The translations under genes were made by a program, and so were the position numbers. A stretch of 64,000 bases of DNA, taken from contig JAXRKN010000043.1 of NCBI GenBank assembly GCA_038502055.1, positions 1,302,001 to 1,366,000 on the forward strand, in the 5' to 3' direction. Positions within the stretch are counted from its first letter, which is position 1. Every line of letters begins with the position of its first letter. The notes under the pieces are model-generated. The model was not told the origin of the DNA. It did not search any database and saw only the letters and a list, made by a program, of their open reading frames with translations. This DNA comes from Tanytarsus gracilentus. Lineage: Eukaryota > Arthropoda > Insecta > Diptera > Chironomidae. Of this stretch, positions 1 to 11,692 are shown in pieces.

Positions 1-447
1 GACAAACATTTTGATCCTGCCTTGTTTCTTATGTCATGCATTTTGAGATTGCTTTTAATTTTTAAATTTAACTCAACTACAAAAAGATTTTCTTCAACTC
101 AGATCTTTGAGAAATTTCAATTTGTGGAAAGATTAACATTCGTATTTAAATTTTGTTATCTTGCTCAATTTTAAACCAATTAAGAGTCAATTAACTCAAT
201 GAAATGTTATTTTATAAATCAATCAAAAAATTGAAACAATTTTTTAAGATCAAATTTTAAAATGTGGTGATTTAAACCCAAGTGCCATCGTAATTTTAAA
301 ACTTAATTTTCTTAACTCTTTTTACATTTTCATCGATTAGTCTTTTTAAGAGAATTCTTCCTCTTCTTCTTCTTCGAGTGGCCATTATTACAAATTATCA
401 CAAAAATTAAAACATTTCCAATATTAAAAGTTTTAAGTGAACTTCCT
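1..447. other. AT-rich sequence downstream of Mgat2
   Basis: This stretch lies 3' of the Mgat2 stop codon (that gene reads leftwards). It should contain the Mgat2 3' UTR and polyadenylation region, but I see no exact AATAAA on the minus strand close to the stop. It is AT-rich, has a short TTC repeat around 361-376, and shows no coding signal on either strand. Confidence 0.5.
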
Positions 448-3400
448 TTACCTTATACCTAAAGTCATATTTAAACATAGAAGAGAATCACGCAAGTCTC
501 CCCATCCGCCATTGCCTTTGCGGATTTTCTGCTTCTTCACAACACTTGCGACGGTTAACATGAGATTCTTTGGAAATAACTGACCTGCTTTTGTTGCAAC
601 GTTAAGTACTTGCTGGACTTTTGATATCACCTGATTGGATTCACAATTGTTTTTCTTGTGATGCACGCCGCATTCGCCTATGTGAAACACCCGCGGTCCA
701 CGAACCACCATAGCAAAAAGTTTCTTCTTTAAACATTGATGACTCAAGTGCTGGAGTGACCAATCCCAATTGTAGTCTAGATTCAATGTCAATTAATATT
801 TTGTGAGAAAATCAATTTATCGAGTGCCTACCGTCATACGAGCAAAAGAATTTAGCACAACTTTTGACCTGATGCCATGTCGTTCTGTTGAATGCCATGC
901 CCATGTTGTGCTTACTCGAAATCCACGGTGTCACTTCGACCTATCGGAAAATTTACGAGGTATTTAATTAACTTTATTGTCACGCAATATTTTAGCAATT
1001 TAACGAAACAATTAATAATAGTTTATGCGAGTAAAAATGCAAATCGAAAATTTAGACAAAAAAAGAGACATGCATGTGAAAAATGATAGTGAAGTGTTTA
1101 TGGCATGCTCATTACTGACAATTGCATTTGAACTAAAGAGAAAAATATGAAAAATTAAAACACATAAAAATGTCAAGCAATGTCAATTGATTGCAAGCAT
1201 GAAACGAGAATTAATTTATTTGAGCCTTCAGAATGGTAATGAAAAAGCACGACATTCTTTTTTCGGTAGCTTGTTCGCAAGTTATGTAAAATTAACGGCA
1301 TTAAATTAATTTTATCATCTCACTTTACAACCACCCACTTAAAAAAGTTATCACCGTTTTTTCTCATCACGTCTCGGTCGCGAAAAATTTTAATATCTTC
1401 AATGACTTAATTGCTCTGGAACTGGTTTGAGTGCTTACATAACCCACGAACAAACAACTCTGATTGTGTGATTTGACATTTTCAGTAAGCAGGCACAGGC
1501 ACGCGTTCAAGTTTTTATCACAGCGCTTTTCCAATCGATTTTTTCCCTCATGGCTCTCAGCATGTATGTCAATATGCCGCTGTCTCACTTATAAAGAACA
1601 AAAAGCTCCCTTGTCACGATACTTTTAGTGTAATCACTTTTCAAGAAATTAATTCTTAACGAAATAAAATTAAAATTCTGTGTATAAGTTTGAAAATGTG
1701 CACAAGTCAATAATTATTCATCGTTCCATAACAATTCAAGACACGAAAACGTTTTCTGATTGTTTTCAGCTTGGCACTCAAATAAAAAAAAATCAAGAAT
1801 GTAATAATTAAAAATTGATAGCAAGTGGGGACATTCAAAATATTAAATTTTCCGAACATTTAAAAAAATGTCCTCACAAACCATCAAAAAATTTAAAGGA
1901 ACATAATGGATGTGGAGCAAAGAAGAATAAAAAAATTAAATGTGAAAGTCGGCGTGTACCTTCTGATAAACAGAATATAATGTTGGAACCGCTTGAAAAG
2001 CCCAAGTCAATTTTTCAGTGGTCGTTTCAATTTGTTTTGCGGCACGCAACTTATTTGCTCCATTCGAATTATGCGAATTTTGAGTGCTAGCTTTTGAGCG
2101 AACTTTATTGCTGTTGCTATAAAATGATCCGAAAAAAGCTTTGTCCTGGCGCATCGTTAACGATATTTAATGAAATATTAAGTGTATTTAAAGAGTGTGT
2201 GTAGGCGGTGGTGAGCACAATTACACACGAAATGGTGGAAGAAAAAGGAAAGAGAAAAAAATAGGCAGAAAAAAAGTTTCAACACAAAAAAAAGTTAATT
2301 TAGTTATGTTTGATTATGAGCTAGACATGTATCATTAATTTGAATGAGTTTTTTATATCAATTTTATCTAATGTGAAATGGAAATGAGTAGTGAATTTGT
2401 GATTATAATTAGATATTCAAGAATTGGGCTACACAGAAAAAAAAGTTTTATGGCACCACGAGAACTTTCTCTCGTTTTTTTCATTTGACATTTAGTTGAT
2501 TGATGTTCATGGAAAGTTTGACAGTTGAACATGAGGACATGAAAGTATTTTCTTTAAGGAATTTACAAATTTTCATTTTCTTTAGATGGACAAAGTTTAA
2601 AAAAGATTTATGATAAAAAGTTGGAGAAGGAGTGGAAACTAGTATTGAATATTTTAAAAATATTTAAAATCTAAGCATTTTTATAGTTTTGCGTTTTCGT
2701 TCAAATATTTTTTTTTGAAATTTTCAGTGTCCCACCCTTGATTGATATTAAATAATCGAAAAGCAATTAACATAAATTTATTTTAAAAAATTTCCATTCT
2801 AATTTCATGTTTTACTGTCAAATCTTTCGAATGCATATTTTCAAAAGCAATTGCGATAATTGCACAATTAATTGTTAAACAACTTTAATTACATGCTCAC
2901 CTTCTTATGATTACTGTTGTATGTATAATAATTGAATGTTTTGAGATAAGTACCCAAAGACATAATATTGCACTTTGCACACAGCTCGAAAGCCTTCTTT
3001 TGCATTAGCTTCAGCAGATAGAGAAAGTCTTCCGCCACATAATGATCTTCTTCGAGAAAAAGCACCAAACCGGTGTGATAGCGCGTCACTTCCAATTGAT
3101 CAAAGACACGATTTGCTTTCCACCTAATGTGTGTGTAATGGAATGTCAATTATGGTTAACGACAGCATGCGGTTTGCATCACTTACCACCAGTGATGTTT
3201 TGTTTGAGTAAATTTAGCTTCCCTGTAGTGCCCATACAAGTCAGGATATTTAGCATTCTGACATCGAACAATGGCCGCCTGCTCCTTTTTCATGTCACGC
3301 TTACAATCCTTCGGATCGGTTCCGGGAAATTCATACGGATGCGTTTGAATTGAAAATGGATAAAAAATCTGCATGACTCTACAAAAGTCGATGCTCTGCA

Positions 3401-4289
3401 CCAACTCATTGATTTCTTCATCGTAAAAGTCATGCGAGAAAATCAGCAGTGCCTTTGAGATGTCGCGTGCTTGTGCAAGACTAACAATCAAATGACGCAA
3501 ATATGTTATTCGCTGATGCACCTGAATAACAATTATAATCGAGTCATTTTGGAGTGGGCCGAAAATTTCTTCATTAATTATTGTCTGATATTCGTTATAG
3601 CGTTCAATAGACCTCTGAATATCGCTAAGATTCAACATTTGATAGCGATCATTGGAGCTAACATTTTGACTGTTATTTGTTGCTGTTGCTAATTAAGAGC
3701 GAGAAAAATAAAATTATTTGTATTAATTAAACGATGTGGTAACAAGTGCAGTGCGCGTTTACAAAGAGTTAGCTTAAGAGAGTGAAATCGGAATTGAAGC
3801 ATTGTTAATTATGTTATTACAGAGACGGGGAGTTGAGCAACATTTACCTTGGGAATTATTTTTTGGCTTTAGATATTTATGAAGTACGGCCGGAATAGCT
3901 TGGAGTATAGCTTGTGCAGAATCATTATTGGTTGATTGTGGCTCATTACTGGATGATGACGAGTGAAAATCTAAATTTTTTGTTAGAAGAATAAGTTGAG
4001 GGGTGGATGATGGACGGACACATTGAAAATTAAGCACTAAAGGGCAAATTTAAAAAAACTCACCATAATTAATAACGTTCAACTGTACAATTACAAAAAT
4101 TATGATAAAGAGCACAATGGCGATTCGTATGAGTAGCAATTGCTTTCTCCTCGCTAGCACTCCATAAGGAGTATTCGGAAGAGCAAGTTGGATTTTCCTT
4201 TTGTTACTCGTATATGGCGGATATGCTGTTGATAACGAAAGAAGTTTAGTGTGGAGAACAAATTGAAAAATTATCGATTTACCTCGCAT
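448..4289 (-). CDS. Mgat2: Alpha-1,6-mannosyl-glycoprotein 2-beta-N-acetylglucosaminyltransferase (GnT-II), 7 exons
   Basis: A Golgi type II membrane enzyme that adds GlcNAc in beta-1,2 linkage to the alpha-1,6 mannose arm, the step that commits N-glycans to complex type. Coding exons, in transcript order: 4289-4283, 4225-4064, 3970-3848, 3688-3187, 3123-2901, 940-832, 776-448. They sum to 1455 bp, or 484 residues plus stop, with every junction in phase and bounded by GT/AG. Residues 1-31 form a short basic cytosolic tail. A hydrophobic anchor (about 32-52) and a Ser/Asn-rich stem follow. The catalytic domain has the acidic metal/nucleotide-sugar motif EED at about 289-291 in LFLEEDHYV. The C-terminal exon carries YNWDWSLQ, RVFHIGECGVHHK and GGWGDLRD, all hallmarks of GnT-II. 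Length is close to the human enzyme (447). The 57-bp first intron is a multiple of three, so retention would keep the frame and add 19 residues at the N-terminus. The 159-bp third intron has an alternative acceptor 6 bp downstream. Confidence 0.95.
941..2900 (-). other. Large Mgat2 intron (about 2 kb)
   Basis: This intron interrupts the GnT-II catalytic domain between HKK and VEVTPW in phase 0. The donor is GTGAGC at 2900 and the acceptor TAG at 943-941. It is more than ten times longer than the other Mgat2 introns. It contains two overlapping antisense open frames (plus 1815-2090, minus 1936-2154) that I do not recognise. The minus frame has a possible donor, AAG followed by GTACAC. No TE ends were noticed. 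Confidence 0.75.
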
Positions 4290-4612
4290 TGTTGCCTTGG
4301 TAAGGACAGTGTTACTGGGAGAATTTATTTAACGTCGATGCGCTTCCACTGTCTGCAGATGACTATTGCAATCTATCATGGTTAAAAGAGAGGAAATATT
4401 CTGTTAAATTATCACTTTTGAACTGTCAATTATTTTGTAAATCTAATGAATGTAATTTAGTGGTTTTGATTAACGAGGTGGAAAATTAGATGGTTTAATG
4501 GGCACAGAATTTCGTTTGAAAAAATTGATGAATTTAAAATTTAACGGACATATTTTTCAAAACTTTCAACAATTAACAAAACATTTTTTGAATAATTTGA
4601 AATCATTTTATG

Positions 4613-4745
4613 TTTTTTTTTTATTTTTTTTTTTTTATTTTTATTTAATTTTTATAAAATTTTTTTTTAAAAAATTTTGCGAATATTATTATGCCTGAAT
4701 AAATTTTTTTTTTTTTTTATTTTTTCCTTTTTTTTTTTTTTAAAT
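4613..4745. repeat. T-rich low-complexity tract
   Basis: Several runs of eight to fifteen T residues are separated by one or two other bases, ending just before a GCTCGAAAA sequence. This is low-complexity DNA prone to length change and assembly error. No gene is implied. Confidence 0.8.
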
Positions 4746-5248
4746 TTTTTGCTCGAAAAATTTTTTATGGCATCATGAAAATAACGGTTGAAAAAAACTT
4801 AAATTTTTTTTAATATTTAGTATTTCGAGACCTCATTATTGAAGCTAAATTTCGTATATTTAAAATTTCTAATTACGTCATCACTCTCATTTTATGTTTT
4901 TAGTATTTGCGTCTTCTAAAAGAAATGATAAAAAATTCCAATAAAAATCAATTGGCCTATGATTTTTGATCAATTTTTATCATCTTTTAATAAAATATCA
5001 TTTACATAAATTTTGAAATATTTTATGTATGTTAAACATTTAAAATTTATTACAATTAAAAAATGATAAGATAAAAAAATTTGTTTCACAAGTGAGATTT
5101 TAAAGACAGAAATTTAATTCAAGATAAATTTCATCTTCTTCTTTGGCGCACTCTTTAAAAACATATAAATCCCTGGTGGCATGACAAATGTTCCGTTAAA
5201 ATTCAAAAATCCTCATACAAATAAAATTTAAATCTCGGCTTCAACATA

Positions 5249-5360
5249 TAAATTATTTATGATAAATGTATAAAAAACTTATACGTTTATTTAAATTTAC
5301 GGCTTCAACGGTTTTCATGTCCACGCAGGATAAATCATTTATGATAAATGTATAAAACAC
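5249..5360. repeat. Pair of 30-bp direct repeats
   Basis: Copies at 5249-5278 and 5331-5360 share 28 of 30 bases around the core TTTATGATAAATGTATAAAA and lie 82 bp apart. A second short pair, CGGCTTCAAC, occurs at 5236-5245 and 5300-5309. The different spacing of the two pairs suggests local shuffling rather than one simple tandem duplication. Confidence 0.8.
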
Positions 5361-6302
5361 TTTTTGAAACATTATTTTAAATTATGACATCACAAACTAT
5401 GCGTAAAGAAGCAAGTAACAGTTGTTAGCGTCCAACGGTCATTGAAAGAGAATAATTTTAACAAAAAATATGACCTTACAAAGGTGTTAACAACTAATTC
5501 ACTATTTAAATCACGTTCAACTTCTCACATCAGCTCACAAACTTTTCTTTTTTATTGCGACTGTCGCACATTGAATTGGGAAGAAAAACCACCGGAGGAA
5601 GTTAGAAAATTATTAATTCAACTTTCAATTAGGATAATTTTCCTCAGAAAGCTTCTTCTAATCTCAAATGCAAATTCGAAACATTAAAAGCTCAGCAAAA
5701 TCGTTTCAATGCCAATAATTCACATAAATTATTGACGATAATTTTTCATGCTGATATTGAGGAAATTTTTTCTTCCTTTTTTTTCGTATTTAGAAAATTT
5801 CTCATCGGATTAAAAATAAATTTATCAATTTACCGTCTGAATCCATGATCCTCTTTATAACGATTGCACATTAAAACTGATTAAAACGTACACTTCACTC
5901 TTAGCATGTTTTAACTTTTGTTAGTACGCGAAAAACAATTGTTTTTAATTGTTTTTTAAGCGAGCGAGAGAGAGAAAAGTACGAGTTTGAAGAAAATTTC
6001 TTACATTTCTGAGCGGATCGAAAATTACGTGAAATGTCGAAAACTTATCCCTGGACAAAAATGTATAAAAGTGCGGGGAAAACAACATGAGCCTAGCAAA
6101 AATATTTAACTAACATTTTTATTTTTAGGATATTTTCCAGGAAAATTTAAATTCTGAAAAACCGTTAAAAATATTTTTTAAACAGAACTGATGACAATTC
6201 AATTCTTTTTAAATCATTTTTTATTGTATATCTCTGATTTTAAAGGAATTTTTAATTTTGACTTGAACTATAAGAATGAAGAGACACACAGCTGAGCATA
6301 AT

Positions 6303-6742
6303 TTATTTCTGTCCCTTGTACTCTTTCATGTGTGTCAACACCCAAACAGGAATTGTAAACCATCCGACAAACATAATAGCTCCATGAACCAATTTCTCCT
6401 AAAAATAAGAAAATTTGATTAGTGAATGTCGGTACTGGATCTCGATTTTTTCCGGCTGGATCTTTTTGACATTTTCATTACGCAACATTTTTATCATTTT
6501 TTAAGCAATTAAAAGACAAAAGTGATATTTAAAATGTATTCCAACTTAATCATTTTACATCAGCTACTTACGGCAGTGGAAACCTTAACTTGTGGTGGTC
6601 CTGAAGTGATGAAAAATTGCTCATTAAGAAATTTATTTAAAATCACAAAAATGTTATATTTACCAGCAAGAACTGAAGCATTGCGGGCTGTAATTTGACG
6701 GGCAACGGGTGTCAATTGACGCAAAACAGCTTGAGACAACAT
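6303..6742 (-). CDS. Cox8: Cytochrome c oxidase subunit 8, mitochondrial, 3 exons
   Basis: A nuclear-encoded single-span subunit of respiratory complex IV in the inner mitochondrial membrane. Exons in transcript order: 6742-6664, 6600-6572, 6398-6303, totalling 204 bp (67 residues plus stop). Introns are 63 and 173 bp with GT/AG ends. The N-terminus (MLSQAVLRQLTPVARQITAR) is a basic, hydroxylated, acid-free mitochondrial presequence. The mature part begins near GPPQVKVS. It has one hydrophobic span (GAIMFVGWFTIPVWVL) followed by THMKEYKG, matching the COX8 pattern P-x-W-x-L-x-H/N-x3-Y. The stop codon overlaps an AATAAA at 6307-6302, but a signal there would leave almost no 3' UTR, so another is probably used. 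An open frame continues into intron 1 and hides the true short exon 2. The name rests on size, presequence and the C-terminal motif. Confidence 0.88.
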
Positions 6743-7244
6743 TTTGATTTTTCTGATTGGTTTTTATCCGATAATTTAATTAAAAAGTTTTCAAAGAAAA
6801 ACTTCTCGATGCTCAAGAAAAAAAATTGTAGTTGGGTGCCCTCGATGAAAATTATTTGAATTTTTAAAAACCGTTATAAAATAGTTTTTGAATTTGTATT
6901 ATTTTTTAAAAGAAATAAAATTAAAATTTTTAATGGATCTGAAATAAGTTAAATTAAAAAAGCTAAATTGTTTCAGCGATTTTTTCAAAAATCTAAATTA
7001 TCTCTTTTTTATTTGATTAAAATGTTGTCTGGTTCTTAATTAAATCTTATTTTGTATATAATTAAAATTTTCAAGTGAACGAAAAATGAACAAATTATAT
7101 AAAAAAAATGTTACAATATATAGAAACACTCGATCGCAATAATTGTAATTAATAAAGTTCAGAAAAAGATTTCACTTAATTACTTATGACCCATTGAAAA
7201 GTTTTTGTGTTTGTCACTTCGTGGCCGCAGGATCTAAAAACTCT
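6743..7244. other. Intergenic: Cox8 promoter and 3' region of the SWIB gene
   Basis: About 500 bp between two genes read leftwards. The part near 6743 should be the Cox8 5' UTR and core promoter; I could not pick a confident TATA or initiator. The part near 7244 is the 3' UTR of the DEK_C/SWIB gene. It is AT-rich and I see no coding signal. Confidence 0.45.
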
Positions 7245-7979
7245 CTATTTAATGAAATGTGGCATCAAATACTTCATCATTCCGAATGTTCGGAAACGCT
7301 TCACTCCGATGATCTTTTCTAATTGCTCATCGCAGATTGCGAACTGCTTATTCTTGGGGTCATAAAGATTTTTCTCTTTAATGATCTTCCACACTTTCTT
7401 GACGACTTCATGGCGTGGCAGTTCCGATTCGCCCATCAATTCAGAAAGTTCGGGTGAGAGTTTGTAGGGACGTGTGAATCCAGTGGCTTTGCCCTTCTTC
7501 TTAACTTTTGTCTCTTTCCAATCCTCATCAGAGCCTTCATCCGAAGATCCCTTTTTCTTTTTCGATGGCTTTGCGACTTTCTTTGACGGTGTATAGTCAT
7601 CCTCATCACTATCGTCTGCCTTGCGCTTCTTTTTCGTAACTTCCGGCTCTGATTCAGGATCGGATGCACTTGATTCTTCTGCACTTTGCATCGCATTCAC
7701 TGCCTCCATGATCAACTTGTCGAGTTCCTTTTTGCGTGAGGAGAAATCAACCTTCAGTTTTTGTTCCAACTGTAAGCGAACAACTTTTGCTGTTGTCTTC
7801 TCCAAATCTGAATCCTTGAGTATGGCTGAAAGTAAAAATTTATTATTTTAGTGACATCGTTTTAAATGACTCCATTTTCCGGCATCAAAATAGAGAAAAT
7901 TTCACTTTTCGTCATCTAATCGACGCAACTCACCATTGATTTCCTTGCGAAGCTGATCTTTCGAAAATGATGAAGCCAT
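7245..7979 (-). CDS. DEK_C and SWIB/MDM2 domain nuclear protein, 2 exons
   Basis: Exon 1 is 7979-7934 and exon 2 is 7825-7245. A 108-bp intron with GTGAGT and TTTCAG ends separates them (627 bp, 208 residues plus stop). Residues 1-60 (MASSFSKDQLRKEINAIL... to KKELDKLIMEAV) form a DEK C-terminal-like helical DNA-binding domain. Residues about 61-128 are an acidic/lysine-rich linker with Ser-Asp-Glu clusters (likely CK2 sites) and KKRK and SKKKKG nuclear signals. Residues about 130-205 are a SWIB fold (GFTRPYKLSPEL, LPRHEVVKKVWKIIKEKNLYDP, FGMMKYLMPHFI). This architecture is that of the eukaryotic UAF30/spp27-like family, linked in yeast to RNA polymerase I activation and in animals to chromatin. 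Exon 1 is too short to stand out as an open frame; the phase-1 junction N-(G|CC)A-IL restores the domain. The exact function in insects is uncertain, so no symbol is given. Confidence 0.93.
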
Positions 7980-10000
7980 TTTGATGTCTCTTGATAATTT
8001 ACAGCGCAGTGAAAGTTAAGTTAGAGCTTAAAATTTATTTTTGTTATGCTGATTTTTGTTAGCTCTCGATAAGCCCTTGCGGAAGTGAATGTTTAAATAG
8101 AGAGGGTGTACTGTGAAATCCTGAAAATAAGTCGTGATTGATTTTATTTTTTTATCGTTAAGTTTAAATTGTTTTTAAATTGAATTTAAAAAATATTTCT
8201 TAACTTTTGTGTGAATTTATTAAAAATTATCTGGTTTTTAGTGTAAAAAATTAATTGTTTGATTATTTGAATTTAACGGTTTTATGAAAGCTCACTCATT
8301 AAATTTTTAAAGCTTTCAATATATCAAAGGATCGATTTAAAGCTTTACGATCATAAAAGCTTTCATCCTTTTTGCATGTAAAAATGATGTTCTATTTTTT
8401 TTGGCTGAATAAAAATATCAAAATTAAATAAAATTACTTGTAACCCAAAATACAATTTTTTATTTTTCATAAATTTAATCATTTTTTGACATTTAATTTA
8501 AAGCGCCTAATTATTTTTATTTCTGATTTAAAAAAAAATTAAAAAATTATTTTTCTTCTATCTCAATCTTGAAATTTAAACTGGAATAAAAATTCCATCA
8601 ACTTATAGTCTATTGAATTTTAATGATTTGCTTGAAAATCAATCATTCACAAACTCAGTCAACTCCAAAAACTTCTAAGAACAACAAAATTTTAAAATTC
8701 AGCGTGCATCGTTGAATATAAAATTTTACAAAGTGCATGATATTCTTATTTTTTTTCGTTGATGATGTTGTGTGTGCCAATCGCATATGCACAAAAAAAT
8801 GCAAGCGAAAAGGCAGAAGAGAGAAGAACGCTGCGAAAAAATGAAAGAGTTCTGGCCTTCAGAGTTTTTTGACTCGTCGTTGCACTCCCCAACAAAAACG
8901 CCTCACAAAAAAAAAGTTTATACAAGAACTTCATTTTTTCTTCTTAATTTTGTTTTATGCTTTTTTGCACTGCGAAAACGAAAACAGCAAGAAGAAGCAG
9001 CGACGAGAAAGAAAAATTATGGAGCAGTGTCGAAGCGAGGGGGGAAAAATGGTTGGAATGATGATTAAAGTGCGTTGATGTAAGCGGAGAACCGCATTCT
9101 ATACCAGATTCACATGTAATGCAAAAATAAGCTATTTTTGTACATATATTTAAAAACTTCTCGGTTGAGAAAACTAAACAACATGAGAGACGAAAAAAAC
9201 TGGCCATTCTTCTTTTTTTTCGTTGTTCTATGCCACACATACACACAATGTGCTTGCTTGCATTGAAGAATGATGATGACTTTAAGAAATCAGATACATT
9301 TTAACGATATTGAGATATTTCAACCAAAAGACACAAAACCGCAAAAAAAAGAGTTCTATTCTTGAGTTGTGCGTGGAGACAGAAGAATTTTTAAAAAGTG
9401 AACCTAAAAAAGGTTCAAGCGCACACATTTTTGCTAAACGAGAGTAATGAATTAATAAATATTTGAGTAACGCAGCATCAGATTGCGATCGGTCATCAAA
9501 TTTAAAGCTCTCTTCCCCATATATACATATAAAATATTATATTTTTTTTCGTCTCTCCGCTTCTGCTTAGAGTTACTGACCTCGGTGAATGTTTTTATAT
9601 ATTTTCATTCATTTACGACAAACGCGCAACGAAGCTGATATTTCGGTGTGTAAACTTGGTCAATGAACTTTGCAGAGGCAAAAAAAGCGAACGAAAAAAA
9701 AAATTGTGCACACAAAAAATATCATACACAAATGTGGTGGAGTGAGAGAGAGGAGGAAAGACGAATGAAAGAGACTCTAAATGACATCATGAACGAAAGA
9801 GGAGAAAAATTGGCTAGAGAGTCAAAGAACATTGTACTCACTTCGTTTCGAAAGCCTTTTGACTTCCTCACACTAGGTTTTTCGTTGTATGGCTTTATTT
9901 TCGTCAAATGTCGATATGTGAAGAAGAAGCCATTAAAAGTAATCAAGGACAGACTTGTAGAAAAGTTTAAATTCACTTAAATAAATTTAATTTTTTAAAT
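7980..10000. other. Start of the E93 upstream desert; SWIB-gene promoter side
   Basis: The first few hundred bases should contain the 5' UTR and promoter of the minus-strand SWIB gene. Around 8280-8370 the motif AAAGCTTT and close variants recur four times. From about 8740 rightwards the texture changes to A/T runs ending in CG, GAGA-type purine tracts and ATGCA motifs. That texture persists to about 48 kb. Open frames at 8772-9068 and 9663-9980 are purine-rich and I reject them as genes. A near-consensus ecdysone response element lies at 9657-9669. Confidence 0.5.
9657..9669 (+). promoter_or_regulatory. Candidate ecdysone response element
   Basis: TGGTCAATGAACT matches the palindromic EcR/USP consensus RGKTCANTGAMCY at 12 of 13 positions, failing only at the first base. 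The half-sites GGTCA and TGAAC are in inverted orientation with one base between them. E93 is a classical ecdysone-induced gene, so the motif is plausible, but it lies 31 kb upstream of the E93 start and 1.7 kb upstream of the SWIB gene. Either gene could be the target. Confidence 0.4.
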
Positions 10001-11674
10001 TTAAAAGGTTGAACGATTTTGATATCTCACCAAAATTTCCATCCCTTGCAACCTTAATTTTCTAACACCTCACGTGTGCCCACAAACTATTAAATTTCCT
10101 CGTTACTTTTTTAAAAGTGTATCGAAGCCCCAAAAAAGAATATAAATACACAATGCAATTCCGTCTTCATCCATGACCTACGTCAAAATCAAGCTGTTAC
10201 ATAGCCCCGAAAAAAAGAGAAATGATGTCGAGCACTGACCCACCACAATGTGTATTTCATTTTCGGCTCTCGCTCTTTTCTGTTTGAATTGTTCTCTCTT
10301 GATTTTATTATTTTAACGATTCATCGAACGACCATGAACGAGCTCTTCGCGTACACACATTTCATTTAATGATATCAATTGCAGATAACTCAAAAGGGAG
10401 CTAATTTCGTCACACCATATGCAATTTTTATCTATCGCAGGTATATCGATTTCGAAATTTATAGTCGGGGATGAAAAATTGGCACACTTGAAATGTATTT
10501 GTGAAATTTTTATTCTTTCTTCTCTATTTTTTTTCGTGTGTATGTCAATTAAATACACGCTCAATAGAAAAGATAAGCGAGAGTGAGAGAGAGAAAGAAG
10601 AAAGGGTCGTTGATATCATTTTCGCAATTTTGATAGTGAGCAAAGAGCCTTGAATCGAGTGCAGCTAACTCCAATAAGAAAGAGGTAATTAAACTGAGTA
10701 ATTCGGTCGCTGTGCGATAGCAGAAATAAGGAAAATTGACAATAACTCATATTGACTGTGTAGTTTGCGGCATATTGCGACCGGTGGAAAATTGTTTTGT
10801 AATATATGCTTTTATGAATGAAAAATCTACTCGTAGATCTCTCGTGTTATATTGTTATATAGTCTAGGCGGTGAGCGCGGAGGCTGAGGAAAAATCGTAA
10901 TAAAATTACTATTTATAGCTTCAGCATTGGCTTTGACTTTGCTTTTTTAACATCATCGGCGACGCGCGAGCACGATACATAAAGCAGGGTTGGTGATCGA
11001 TTTTATCAGAAATGTAACGGAACTTTTTTTTAAATGTTTTAAAATTTATTCGATTTTGAATTTTGAATTTTTTTGAAGTTAAAAGCTTTCTAAAAAATTT
11101 GAGGTAAAACTTTTTAAAAATTTTGTAGCTTGAAAGCTTTCGGAGCTTTTTGAAGCTTTAAAAACAAAAATTTTTGTTTTATTTTTTTTTCTAAATTTTA
11201 AATTTCGAACTTTTTCAAAAAAAATTTTGAAAATTTTTTCAAACTCTTTGATCTTCAAAATTAAAAAAACACCAAAATTTAAAACCTCGGCCAACCTCAT
11301 CATCAACCCTTTTTAACATAGACCTTCGTACAGTGAAAAAAGTTTTATGATCTTGCACAGTGAAAGATTGTTGGTTTGAGCATAAAAGTGCTTCCTCGTT
11401 AAGCATCGGCAGCATTAAAGTTTAAAGAGAAGAGATTTGCTCGCTCATGTAATCGATTCACTTTCATTCGACATTATGTATTAATATTATGTATAAGAAA
11501 TTATTATGTATTATTGTTCTGCATGGCTTGAAAGAAAATCTCATGTCGTACTTGTGCTCTCGATCTATGGATGATTAAATAGTGAATTTATTTATTTCTA
11601 TGTAGGTGAATGTTTAATGTCAATGTTATGCTTATTTATGTTGAGCTACTAGATTGTGCCAAGTCGGTGGATTG

Positions 11675-11692
11675 TCTCTCTCTCTCTCTCTC
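11675..11692. repeat. (CT)n microsatellite
   Basis: About nine CT units, ending just before TCCAGCC. On the opposite strand this is a (GA)n tract, the preferred target of GAGA factor in flies. It may be a chromatin element or merely a microsatellite. Confidence 0.8.

Larger units (their letters stand above)
4290..6302. other. Intergenic region between Mgat2 and Cox8
   Basis: The right end of Mgat2 (its 5' end) faces the 3' end of Cox8. The Mgat2 promoter and 5' UTR should lie just above 4290; the start context ACA-ATG is acceptable. The region is very AT-rich, with T homopolymers around 4613-4745 and a 30-bp imperfect direct repeat at 5249 and 5331. An 81-codon plus frame at 5442-5687 resembles no family I know and is probably chance. 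Confidence 0.5.

Noticed and set aside
4037..4063. A 27-bp intron between Mgat2 exons 2 and 3 using the acceptor at 4038-4037
   Set aside because: Too short to splice. The acceptor at 3972-3971 gives a 93-bp intron with a CTAAC branch motif and keeps phase.
9663..9980. 105-codon plus-strand frame rich in Lys and Glu
   Set aside because: It arises from the purine-rich plus strand. No conserved domain, and a minus-strand frame covers the same region.
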